In this document: piece by piece, positions 1 through 6,781 of the stretch | Layout: each line of letters opens with the position of its first letter | Numbering within the stretch: the stretch's first letter is position 1 | Made by a program: the position numbers and the translations under genes | DNA from: Rhodoblastus acidophilus | GTDB lineage: Bacteria > Pseudomonadota > Alphaproteobacteria > Rhizobiales > Beijerinckiaceae | DNA: 64,000 nt | Direction: 5' to 3' | NCBI RefSeq assembly: GCF_009720655.1 | Contig: NZ_WNKS01000008.1 | Location: forward strand, 1 to 64,000 | The notes under the pieces: model-generated | What the model saw: only the letters and a program-made list of their open reading frames with translations | Told to the model about the DNA's origin: nothing | Databases searched by the model: none

Positions 1-225
1 CGGCCTAACCCCCTCAAGGATCAGATGAAGACGCGTCAGCGTCCGCCGCCAGTGACCGGCAGCGACGCCGTCGATGGGTGGCTTATACGGCCATCCAATC
101 TGAACCGTCAACCCGAAAATGACAAAAAAACGCAATAATCCAGCATCAACGAAATAATTTTAATAAAAACAGCATATTAACGCATCGCCCGCGTTCCGGC
201 GGCGCGAACGATCCGGCTGGACGAA

Positions 226-254
226 CAAAAAATCCGGCCGCGTCGGCGGCCGGA
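226..254 (-). terminator. Rho-independent terminator after the DUF1217 gene
   Basis: An 8-bp GC-rich stem (TCCGGCCG at 233-240 pairing with 247-254) with a 6-nt loop is followed on the minus strand by a run of T. It lies just past the stop of the DUF1217 gene and would end that transcript. The remaining bases 1-225 hold no convincing gene; 115-175 is an AT-rich stretch. Confidence 0.75.
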
Positions 255-279
255 CCAGCCAGGGGAGAGGGAGGGTCGT

Positions 280-1074
280 TCAGTAACCGCCGAGCTTGAG
301 ATTCTGCAAACTCATCAGCGTGCTGACGCTCATTGTGGCGGCAGAGGAGCCGGACGAGTTGAACAGGCTGAGCACGGAACTTGCGCTCGACGTTCCCGCG
401 CTCGGGTTCTGAACGTCGTACTGCGCCGCGAAGCGCTCAAGGAACTTCTGCACCTTGGCGCTGTCCTGGAAATCCGTATATTTGAGCAGCTTGTCGAAGC
501 GCGCCGCCTGTGTGTCGACGTTCTGCGTCGACGTGTAGGAGGAAATGCCCAGCGTCGTCTGCACGACTTTCAGCAGGTTGCTGTCCGCGAGAACGCTGTA
601 GCCATCGGTGATGCTCGACGCATGATCGCGAAAATACAGCGCCAGCTGCACGCCGGGGTTTGTCTGCCCCTGGTTGGTCTCCAGGGTTTGCATGACGTAT
701 TTGTCGACCACGCCCTGCTGCGCCGCCGTCTGCTGGGTCGTGGCGCTTCCAAGAGTGGCGAAATCGAAAACCTTCACCAGCGCGGTGATCTTGGAGTTGT
801 TCAACTTGACGGCCAGCGCCTTGGAGCTGGACAAACCCTGCTCAAGCGCGGTCTGGATCATTTTCTTCGCATAGGTCATGTCGCCGAGGCCGAAGGCGTT
901 CATGACATAATTGAACAGGCGCGTGTTTTTCACCAACTGCTCGGCGCTGGTGATCTTGCCGATATTGGCTTTGTAATATTTGGTCGCCTGAGAAACCACG
1001 GGATCCGAGGCCGTCAGCTTCTGGTAGCGGGAAAGATGGGTGGAGATTTGCAGGTAATCTGTGAAAGTGGTCAC
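280..1074 (-). CDS. DUF1217 family flagellar protein
   Basis: A 264-residue protein matching the DUF1217 family, which in Rhizobiales is encoded within flagellar clusters; its molecular role is unknown. It is mostly helical with a Ser/Ala-rich C-terminus and no signal peptide. The start is GTG at 1074, overlapping the stop of the upstream ORF in a GTGA junction, which suggests translational coupling. It is the last gene of a three-gene unit behind a putative flagellar regulatory element at 1816-1835. Family assignment is by recognition of the N-terminal pattern (MTTFTDYLQISTHLSRY); function is inferred from context only. Confidence 0.8.
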   Translation of the reverse strand: MTTFTDYLQISTHLSRYQKLTASDPVVSQATKYYKANIGKITSAEQLVKNTRLFNYVMNAFGLGDMTYAKKMIQTALEQGLSSSKALAVKLNNSKITALVKVFDFATLGSATTQQTAAQQGVVDKYVMQTLETNQGQTNPGVQLALYFRDHASSITDGYSVLADSNLLKVVQTTLGISSYTSTQNVDTQAARFDKLLKYTDFQDSAKVQKFLERFAAQYDVQNPSAGTSSASSVLSLFNSSGSSAATMSVSTLMSLQNLKLGGY

Positions 1075-1349
1075 GACGGGGTCTCCGCAACGGGGTCACG
1101 CGAGGTCAACGACAGACCGAAGGACTTGTGTGGACCCGACTCGCAATCGATCAGCCGCAGGCTGGGCCGGCGCGCCCGCTCTCCCACGGAGGCCTGCGCC
1201 GCTATGGCGTGGAGGTCTCGCAGGCAGAGCGCCACGGAATCGGCCACCAGCATGTCGCCTCGCCCCTGAATCGGCGCGTTGCGCAAGGCGCGGTGGATCG
1301 TTTCCAGGCGATTGATGATCTTTTCCATCACGGCTTCCGTCCCGTTCAT
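1071..1349 (-). CDS. Small unrecognised protein in flagellar unit
   Basis: A 92-residue ORF with no family I recognise. The N-terminal half looks helical (MEKIINRLETIHRALRN) and the C-terminal half is polar. Its stop overlaps the start of the DUF1217 gene, and it follows the 1413-1775 gene on the same strand, so it is probably the middle gene of a three-gene operon. An alternative start is ATG at 1328. Overlapping frames exist on both strands here; this one is preferred because of the coupled junction. Confidence 0.5.
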   Translation of the reverse strand: MNGTEAVMEKIINRLETIHRALRNAPIQGRGDMLVADSVALCLRDLHAIAAQASVGERARRPSLRLIDCESGPHKSFGLSLTSRDPVAETPS

Positions 1350-1412
1350 CTGGACGGAGCTTCCGCAAGCCCGGTTAATTTCCCTTCAACTTCCGCGTGA
1401 AAATACGTGCGA

Positions 1413-1775
1413 TCACGCGCCCAGGGCGCGGTGTGTCGGCGGCGCGTAAACGGCAGAGGCGCGGGCGAGATTGCGCTGGTCCATCTTTGCGGCCAAGGTT
1501 TCTGCGAAAGCGCTGGCGATGCCGCCGGCGCGCGGTTGCGCGACGTCCACGGACTGTGCGGCGGGGGCCGCGACGGGCGCCGGCGCCGGCGCGGCGACCG
1601 GTTGAGCATATTCCGCGCGCATCGGCTGCTGCGGCATGGCGTTCTGCAAAATGTCGCAAAGCTCGTTGATGGAGCGATCCAGCGAAACGAGCGCGCGATA
1701 TTCGGGAACTTGGAGAAGGCGTTGACGCATCTCCTCCCGGAGCGCGCGCATGGACTCGAGAATCTCGTGGGGCAT
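1413..1775 (-). CDS. Hypothetical protein, first gene of a flagellar unit
   Basis: A 120-residue protein. Residues 1-50 are probably helical (MPHEILESMRALREEMRQRL), followed by an Ala/Pro-rich linker and a basic C-terminal segment. I do not recognise a domain. A good ribosome binding site (AGGGAGG) precedes the ATG. The putative flagellar box at 1816-1835 lies 41 bp upstream of the start, which places the gene in the same regulon as the flagellar structural genes. The linker suggests a small adaptor or chaperone, but that is speculation. Confidence 0.65.
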   Translation of the reverse strand: MPHEILESMRALREEMRQRLLQVPEYRALVSLDRSINELCDILQNAMPQQPMRAEYAQPVAAPAPAPVAAPAAQSVDVAQPRAGGIASAFAETLAAKMDQRNLARASAVYAPPTHRALGA

Positions 1776-1815
1776 CGAATCAATCCTCCCTGTTGGGCGG
1801 ACTCACATTCCGTGT

Positions 1816-1835
1816 GAAAACTGGCGCGAGGCTTT
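1816..1835 (-). promoter_or_regulatory. Putative FtcR-type box, unit 1413-280
   Basis: Read toward the gene: AAAGCCTCGCGCCAGTTTTC. The two AG cores are 11 bp apart, as in the other boxes, and the site ends 41 bp before the ATG at 1775. The assignment to FtcR is inference from the shared pattern. Confidence 0.6.
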
Positions 1836-1927
1836 CGTTTCCTGCGAAAGCTTCGCAAAAGGATTCGGATTTTCAATAAGGGTGACGGGATGACCCCGCC
1901 AAAGCCGCCCGAAGGACTGCCGACCTC

Positions 1928-2266
1928 ATGATCGCCAACAGTTTCTCTGCGTCCGACGACATTGTAGTCGTTGCGAACAGCCCCGCGATTTTGCGCCTGC
2001 GCCTGCTTGAAATGCAATTCGCCGCCGCCGGCCCCCTGCCCGAATCGCAGCGTCAATCGACCTATGACCTGATCGGCGCGCTGAAACGCACCATTGCCGA
2101 AAAACCCTGCCTCAGCTTCGCCGACGTCGTCGCCAAGCTCAAAACCTGCGACGAGTCGAGACGCGACGGCATCGGCGAAAGGGCGGACGATTCGCAGAAG
2201 GACATGATGCGCAACACCTTCGCCGACCTTCGCGACCAGTTTCGCCAGCTTCAGCCGGCGGCGTGA
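1928..2266 (+). CDS. Hypothetical helical protein
   Basis: A 112-residue protein with no family I recognise and no signal peptide or membrane segment. Predicted helical character is high; it ends in a segment rich in D, R and Q. It is divergent from the 1413-1775 gene and sits 12 bp ahead of the PilZ-like gene on the same strand, so the two are probably co-transcribed. A weak resemblance to the flagellar box lies upstream but is not convincing. Function unknown. Confidence 0.6.
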   Translation: MIANSFSASDDIVVVANSPAILRLRLLEMQFAAAGPLPESQRQSTYDLIGALKRTIAEKPCLSFADVVAKLKTCDESRRDGIGERADDSQKDMMRNTFADLRDQFRQLQPAA

Positions 2267-2278
2267 CCAGAGCGCCCC

Positions 2279-2725
2279 ATGGCCCCGCGTGATCTGACCG
2301 CAGAGAAAATTCCGCTCAGCCGGCGCTCCATTTTCGATCTGTTCTGGCGCAAACCGCACGCTGACGTCACCTACAGCGTGCTCTCGACCGGGCCGGCCGC
2401 CCGCAAGGACGAACGCCGAAGCGCGCCACGGCGGCGGACACGCCTGCGCTCCGGCAAGGTCCTGGATCGCGCCAATGGCTTTGTGGTGGAAACCTCGATT
2501 CTCGACCGCTCCATCGGCGGCTTGCGCCTGCGGCTGGCGCGCGATTGCGAGGCGCCCGAGATCTTCCACCTTTTCGACGACGAAAACGAGAGCATTTTCG
2601 CCTTCCGGATCATATGGAGACGTCAAAACATGCTGGGCGCACGCATGCTGCCAGGCGGCCCCATGCCAGCCACGCGGCGGCAGATCATCGAGCTGCGCGG
2701 AAAATTCTACGCCATCAAGGATTAG
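2279..2725 (+). CDS. PilZ-domain protein, putative c-di-GMP receptor
   Basis: A 148-residue protein carrying the two PilZ signatures: an Arg-rich motif (RRSAPRRRTRLRS, residues about 45-57) and, 20 residues on, DRSIGG, matching the (D/N)xSxxG motif that contacts cyclic-di-GMP. PilZ proteins bind c-di-GMP and adjust motility or polysaccharide output. The N-terminal 40 residues have no recognisable domain. It follows the 1928 ORF closely. The only diguanylate cyclase seen nearby is at 51.1 kb. Ligand binding is inferred from the motifs. Confidence 0.75.
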   Translation: MAPRDLTAEKIPLSRRSIFDLFWRKPHADVTYSVLSTGPAARKDERRSAPRRRTRLRSGKVLDRANGFVVETSILDRSIGGLRLRLARDCEAPEIFHLFDDENESIFAFRIIWRRQNMLGARMLPGGPMPATRRQIIELRGKFYAIKD

Positions 2726-2788
2726 CGTTTTCGAGCGAAGTGGATGCCGGTTCGCGTGAAGAAAACGCGCAGAAACAAAAAAGCTAGC
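2725..2788. repeat. Dispersed palindromic repeat, family R1
   Basis: One of at least six intergenic copies sharing the core GATGCCGGTTCGCGTGAAGA, flanked by GCGTTTTCGAGCGAA and AAACGCG. It begins at the stop codon of the PilZ gene. The following stretch, 2789-2945, shows no convincing gene. Confidence 0.8.
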
Positions 2789-2945
2789 GTCGGGGACGTC
2801 GCGTCGTTCCGCCAGGTCCGGTTATACCGGCCTGCAACGACGCCATCGCGCGTTTCACATCCTTCGACGCCGAGCCAGGAGTCAGCGCGCTGGCGTCCAA
2901 GCTGGCGCCGCGCCGCTTGAACCGGAAGCGCGCTTTAATAGACAA

Positions 2946-2978
2946 GCAAAAGGCCGCGCGGGGGAGGCGCGGCCTTTC
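2946..2978 (-). terminator. Rho-independent terminator of ftcR
   Basis: An 11-bp stem (AAAGGCCGCGC with GCGCGGCCTTT) and short loop followed on the minus strand by T-rich sequence, 20 bp after the ftcR stop codon. Confidence 0.85.
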
Positions 2979-2997
2979 GCAAACGGGTTTTGTCGCT

Positions 2998-3669
2998 TCA
3001 ATTGAGCGTCAGGCAGTAGCCGAGGTAGCGCTTGGAATCGATGGGGTCGTAGCCCAGGCGGTGACGCAGTTTTTTCCGCAGCTTGCTGATGTGACTTTCC
3101 ACCACATCCTCCTCGACCTCATCGTCAAAAAGGCCATAGATCGCATTGAAAATCTGAGTCTTTGTCACCCGCTTCGATTGGTTCTGAACCAGATATTCGA
3201 GGATGCGGCGTTCGCGGCGCGGCAGCGGCAGGGCGGTTCCCCCGACTTCGGGGTCGCGTCCGTCGAAATAGACGCGCATTTCGCCAACGATCTTGTATTC
3301 GGGAGACGTCTCCTTGCGGCGACGGATGGCGCCGACGCGGGCCATGATCTCACGGACATGAACGGGCTTGCGCACGACATCGTCCATGCCGGCGGCAAAC
3401 AGCTCCAGCGTCTGTTCCAGCGACGGCGAGTCGTTGAGCGCGATCACGGGCGCGACGCAGCGTTCGCGGATCAGGCGCGGAAAGGCCTCGCGGTTCGTGC
3501 AGTCTCCGATGAGAAAAGCCTCGACCGCCTGGAGATCGGGTTTGTTCGCGCCCGACACCCATTCCTCGAATTCATCCGGGCGCAGGCCCGTCGAAGCCAC
3601 GCCTTCCCGGTCAAAACTGGTCGCGTAACCAGTCTTTACGATCTCGCGATCATCCACAATGACGAACAT
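2998..3669 (-). CDS. ftcR: FtcR, OmpR-family flagellar master regulator
   Basis: A 223-residue orphan response regulator closely resembling Brucella FtcR, the activator of flagellar genes in Rhizobiales. Residues 1-110 are receiver-like ([30 protein letters not shown]), but the usual phospho-acceptor aspartate is not in a canonical setting, so it may work without a dedicated kinase. Residues about 125-223 are the winged-helix DNA-binding domain ([39 protein letters not shown]). I chose ATG 3669 because FtcR starts at MFVIVDDRE; a longer frame to 3726 adds unconserved residues. It is monocistronic, with a terminator after it and a CtrA-type site 79 bp before the start. Confidence 0.92.
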   Translation of the reverse strand: MFVIVDDREIVKTGYATSFDREGVASTGLRPDEFEEWVSGANKPDLQAVEAFLIGDCTNREAFPRLIRERCVAPVIALNDSPSLEQTLELFAAGMDDVVRKPVHVREIMARVGAIRRRKETSPEYKIVGEMRVYFDGRDPEVGGTALPLPRRERRILEYLVQNQSKRVTKTQIFNAIYGLFDDEVEEDVVESHISKLRKKLRHRLGYDPIDSKRYLGYCLTLN

Positions 3670-3747
3670 GCCATCCCCCGTTCCCGAAAATCCATTTCCG
3701 TCCCGCGTGCGCCACAGCGAACACACGCTTAAGTTGTGGTAATATGG

Positions 3748-3762
3748 TTAACGAAGCATTAA
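3748..3762. promoter_or_regulatory. CtrA-type binding site upstream of ftcR
   Basis: TTAACGAAGCATTAA is a perfect TTAA-N7-TTAA, the consensus of the alphaproteobacterial cell-cycle regulator CtrA. It lies 79 bp upstream of the ftcR ATG, where a promoter would be. I saw no other perfect copy in the window. Binding is inferred from the consensus. Confidence 0.7.
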
Positions 3763-3853
3763 GAACGGCGAAGCTGTCCCATAAAAGGGCAGGCTAGGAT
3801 CGCTTCCTTATGATTTCGTTGATATTTTACGGAGCATTCTCGCCACGTCTGCG

Positions 3854-4426
3854 GTGACCGCCCAAGGCGCCGCGCGTAACTTCCGGTTGTATCGTATGCG
3901 TGCGCGTTCCGCTTCCTCGCCCCTCCAGGGCGATTTCGCGTCGGTTTTGGCCTCGCTGGAAGGCGAGGCGCACGATTTCTTCCGCCCGGTCGCAGGCGTC
4001 GAGCGCCTCTGGGCGGACTGCTGCTGCGACGGGTATGATACGATTTCCGAAGGATCAGTTCGGAAATCGTATTCCGCTCGCGCGGAAATCCGCCCTTCGC
4101 CTGAAGGATTTCCGCGCGATTTCGTTTTCGCGGATCGCGAAGCGATCTTGCGGAAACCGTATGACGCCGCGACCATTGCCAGCGCCTATGCTGAACATCA
4201 GCCCGAAATCGCGACGATCACGCACAAAATTCCGGATTTTGGCGAGATCGCCGCCGACATCGTCGCCGCCAGAAGCGCGGAGGAGCTTTACCGGCTGCGG
4301 CGGGCTCTGGCGCTCGCCGCCCATCCGGATCGTGTTCCGACGGACGCCCGCGCCGACGCGGAGCGGCTGATGGCGCGGGTCAACGCCGCCATCGACGAGG
4401 CGCTCGCCCGCGAACGCGTTCGGTGA
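3854..4426 (+). CDS. J-domain-like protein carrying an in-frame repeat
   Basis: A 190-residue ORF starting with GTG. The C-terminus (residues about 140-190) resembles helices II-III of a DnaJ J domain, with an intact HPD motif in LALAAHPDRVP, so it may stimulate an Hsp70. Residues about 62-103 are encoded by a 125-bp palindromic repeat whose close copy at 18572-18696 is noncoding, so this segment is probably not part of the ancestral protein. The reading frame survives through the insertion. No clear ribosome binding site precedes the GTG; the start is uncertain. The gene could be functional or a recent pseudogene that happens to lack a stop. Confidence 0.6.
   Translation: MTAQGAARNFRLYRMRARSASSPLQGDFASVLASLEGEAHDFFRPVAGVERLWADCCCDGYDTISEGSVRKSYSARAEIRPSPEGFPRDFVFADREAILRKPYDAATIASAYAEHQPEIATITHKIPDFGEIAADIVAARSAEELYRLRRALALAAHPDRVPTDARADAERLMARVNAAIDEALARERVR
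4038..4162. repeat. Palindromic repeat R3, copy inside a coding frame
   Basis: About 125 bp with imperfect terminal inverted repeats (ATACGATTTCCG at the left, CGGAAACCGTAT at the right). It differs from the copy at 18572-18696 at only about three positions over roughly 118 bp. Here it lies wholly inside the 3854-4426 ORF and is translated. Confidence 0.85.
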
Positions 4427-4445
4427 ACCTCAGGCGCCGATCGCG

Positions 4446-4508
4446 CTCCAGTTTTTGTTTTTGCGCGCTTTTTTCACGCGAACCGGCATCCGCTTCGCTC
4501 GAAAATGC
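4446..4508. repeat. Dispersed palindromic repeat, family R1 (inverted copy)
   Basis: Reverse-orientation R1 copy with the core TTCACGCGAACCGGCATCCG, between the J-domain ORF and the transglycosylase gene. These converge, so the copy may also help separate their transcripts. Confidence 0.8.
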
Positions 4509-4509
4509 T

Positions 4510-5097
4510 TCAAGCCCCGCCCGGCGCGCAAAATTTGCGCGCAGTGTCGGTCCAGCCGCCAAAACCGCTGCGCACCATATTGGCGATCACGGCGCAGACA
4601 TATTTCTTCTGCGCGTAATTGTTGTCCGGCCCGGCGTTGTAGCGCGCCACCGCAAGCGTCCAGCTCGCTTCCCTCGCGCGCAGCTCTTTCAGGAACCGCG
4701 CGGCATAGACGACATTGAGCCGCTCGTCGAACATGGCGGCCAGGGAGGAAAAATTCTTGCCGTGGAAGCGGTGATTGATCTGCATGCAGCCGATGTCGAT
4801 GAATTTCGCGCCGCGCGCCTTGGCCTCGCTGAACTTCGCCAGCGCCTCCGGCAGGCTGGCCGAAGAGACCGCGACCCCGTCGATGTTCATCGCATGGGGC
4901 TGCAACTGGCCGCGCGCGCCTGTTTCGGTGAGGCCCACGGAATAGAGCACGTAGAGCGGAATGTTTTCGGCCTGCGCGGCGCGCGCCATCTCGCGCTCGC
5001 AGGGGCCGAGTTTCGGCTCCGCGACCGCCGCGCTACAGATAAAGACCGCGAGCGCCGACAGAGCCGCGCGCATCGCGGGAAACTTCACTCGGTTCAT
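4510..5097 (-). CDS. Flagellar lytic transglycosylase (SLT domain)
   Basis: A 195-residue exported protein: N-terminal signal peptide (MRAALSALAVFICSAAVAEP, cleavage near residue 27) then an SLT/lysozyme-like domain. The catalytic Glu is in SVGLTETGARG, followed by the family motifs IGCMQINHRFHG and VARYNAGP. It would cut peptidoglycan so the flagellar rod can cross the wall, a job done by FlgJ's C-terminal domain in enteric bacteria and by SltF in Rhodobacter. It is the last gene of the fliF operon and overlaps the end of fliK by 65 bp. The separate rod-binding gene at 41.7 kb supplies the other half of FlgJ. Confidence 0.85.
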   Translation of the reverse strand: MNRVKFPAMRAALSALAVFICSAAVAEPKLGPCEREMARAAQAENIPLYVLYSVGLTETGARGQLQPHAMNIDGVAVSSASLPEALAKFSEAKARGAKFIDIGCMQINHRFHGKNFSSLAAMFDERLNVVYAARFLKELRAREASWTLAVARYNAGPDNNYAQKKYVCAVIANMVRSGFGGWTDTARKFCAPGGA

Positions 5098-6781
5098 TCG
5101 TACTGTCCTGGGGTTCGCGACCGGAAAAATTCCGGCGCTGGCGCGTCGTTTCGGGCTCCTCCTGCCCGCCGGCGGCGCCGAACGATGAGCCGGACGTTTG
5201 CGCCGACGGCTCCTGCCCGCCTTGCGCGCCGCCCGATGGGGCGTCGCCGGACATGCCTGCGGCGCTCGAACTGATCGCCACGCCGCCGAGGCCGATGCCG
5301 GCGTCGTGGAGCTGGCTTTCGAGCGCGGCGCTCTTGTCGGAGATCATGCGGGCGGTTTCGCCGCGATCGGCGACGAACGACAGCTCCAGCCGGTCTCCGG
5401 AGCTTTTCAGCTTGACCTGGAGGCCGCCGAGGTCCTGCGGCGTCAGCGTGATCTCGAGATCGCGGCGCACCGCTGGCGTGGGAGCCGATGGCAGGTCGCG
5501 AAGTTGCGTCGAAGCCGAAGAGGCCGAAGCCTGCACGGGACCCGCGCCCGAAGCGGAAGACGGCGGCGCCGCCGTGGTGAGATTCGCCGGCGCGGCCTGC
5601 GCGAAGGACAGGAGCGGCTCGGCGCCCTGCCCCTTTTCATTGGGCGCGTTTTCACCCGGCGCGGAGCCGGAGTTCTTGCCGGAATATGAATGCGACGGGG
5701 CGCCGCCGCTGAGCCTGGGATCGACCGGAGGCAGCCAGCTTTGCTGCGCCACCACGTGGACCGACGTCGTCTCGGGCTCCTGCGCCGCGGGCGTCGCGTC
5801 CGCCCTGGTCCTGGCGGCGCTCGACAGGGCGGCGCCGATGCGGGCCACGGAATCGGACGCCGAAGTCGTGGCGGGCGCGCTGGCGAGCGACGCGGCGGGA
5901 GCAGGCGAGGCGAACGCTTGTGCGATTTGCGCCGCGGCCTGCGGCGGCGTGAACACCGGCTGGGCCGCCACGACAGTGGGGTCGGGAACCTGAACCGGCG
6001 TCGAAATCGCCACGGTGGCGGAAGGGTCCGGGGCTGAAGACGGGGGGGCGGACGCGTCCGATCCCAGATCGCTGTCGCGCGCATCCGTCCCATTCGCCGG
6101 CGCCTGCGCTGGAGCGATGGCGGCGTCGAAAATGTCGGACTGCGGCCTTGGAGGGTTGAGCTGGGCAACCGGGTCCTGGCGGGACGTGGTCGCCGAAATT
6201 TTCGCGGGCGCATCGACGGCGGGAACAGGCGACGCGGGTTGCGCCGCGATCGCTGCATTCGCAGGCGCCTGTGTCGGCTGAGCCGTAGCCGCCGCTTTCC
6301 CCTGCCCCACCGCTCCGGCGAGCAAGGCAGGCGAAACCGCGCTTGCGGTTGCGAGCGGCGTCGCCGGCGCTTGCGCTTCGGCGGTGGTTGAGGCGGTGGT
6401 TAAGGCGGTGGACGCAAGGGTCGGCGCGTCGCTCTGGCCGGCCTGAACGGAAACGGACGCGGGCGCCGCCGTCGCGTCGAGCCAGGCGACCGCGATGCGG
6501 CTGACCAGCCGGTCCCCGGCGGCAAGCGAAGACGCTTTCGGCGCGAAATCCTGAACGAGCAGTTGCGAGAGGCAGGAGGCGGCGCCATCGCCGCCAGCCG
6601 TCGCGGATGTCCCCGCGCCCCCAAGGTCGGCCGACGACATTGAGAGATCGGCCTCGTCGGCGGTTTGCGCCAGCGCCGCGTCGAAGGCGGCGACATCGGC
6701 AAGATCGTCCCGCGACGTCTTGCGCGACAGCGCCAGCGCGCCGCCGGCGTCTTGCACCATTGCCTCCGCGGTCCTCATCAT
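5033..6781 (-). CDS. fliK: Flagellar hook-length control protein FliK
   Basis: A 582-residue protein. Residues 1-420 are low-complexity, rich in Ala, Pro and Ser, as expected of a molecular ruler. Residues about 455-540 hold the Flg_hook domain (LEITLTPQDLGGLQVKLKSS; ELSFVADRGETARMISD), which makes FlhB switch export from hook to filament substrates. The start overlaps the motC stop (ATGA), so translation is coupled. The assignment rests on the C-terminal domain and operon position. Confidence 0.9.
   Translation of the reverse strand: MMRTAEAMVQDAGGALALSRKTSRDDLADVAAFDAALAQTADEADLSMSSADLGGAGTSATAGGDGAASCLSQLLVQDFAPKASSLAAGDRLVSRIAVAWLDATAAPASVSVQAGQSDAPTLASTALTTASTTAEAQAPATPLATASAVSPALLAGAVGQGKAAATAQPTQAPANAAIAAQPASPVPAVDAPAKISATTSRQDPVAQLNPPRPQSDIFDAAIAPAQAPANGTDARDSDLGSDASAPPSSAPDPSATVAISTPVQVPDPTVVAAQPVFTPPQAAAQIAQAFASPAPAASLASAPATTSASDSVARIGAALSSAARTRADATPAAQEPETTSVHVVAQQSWLPPVDPRLSGGAPSHSYSGKNSGSAPGENAPNEKGQGAEPLLSFAQAAPANLTTAAPPSSASGAGPVQASASSASTQLRDLPSAPTPAVRRDLEITLTPQDLGGLQVKLKSSGDRLELSFVADRGETARMISDKSAALESQLHDAGIGLGGVAISSSAAGMSGDAPSGGAQGGQEPSAQTSGSSFGAAGGQEEPETTRQRRNFSGREPQDSTNEPSEVSRDARGSVGARGLYL

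Noticed and set aside
1880-1920. A flagellar-type box upstream of the 1928 gene (CCAAAGCCGCCCGAAGGACT)
   Set aside because: Only the first half-site resembles the consensus; the second lacks the AG(C/T)TT core.
2789-2945. A possible 45-50 codon minus-strand ORF before ftcR's terminator (containing ASALTPGSASKDVKRAMASL)
   Set aside because: The only start is TTG without a ribosome binding site, it overlaps no conserved feature I recognise, and it lies downstream of ftcR's terminator. It is too weak to annotate.
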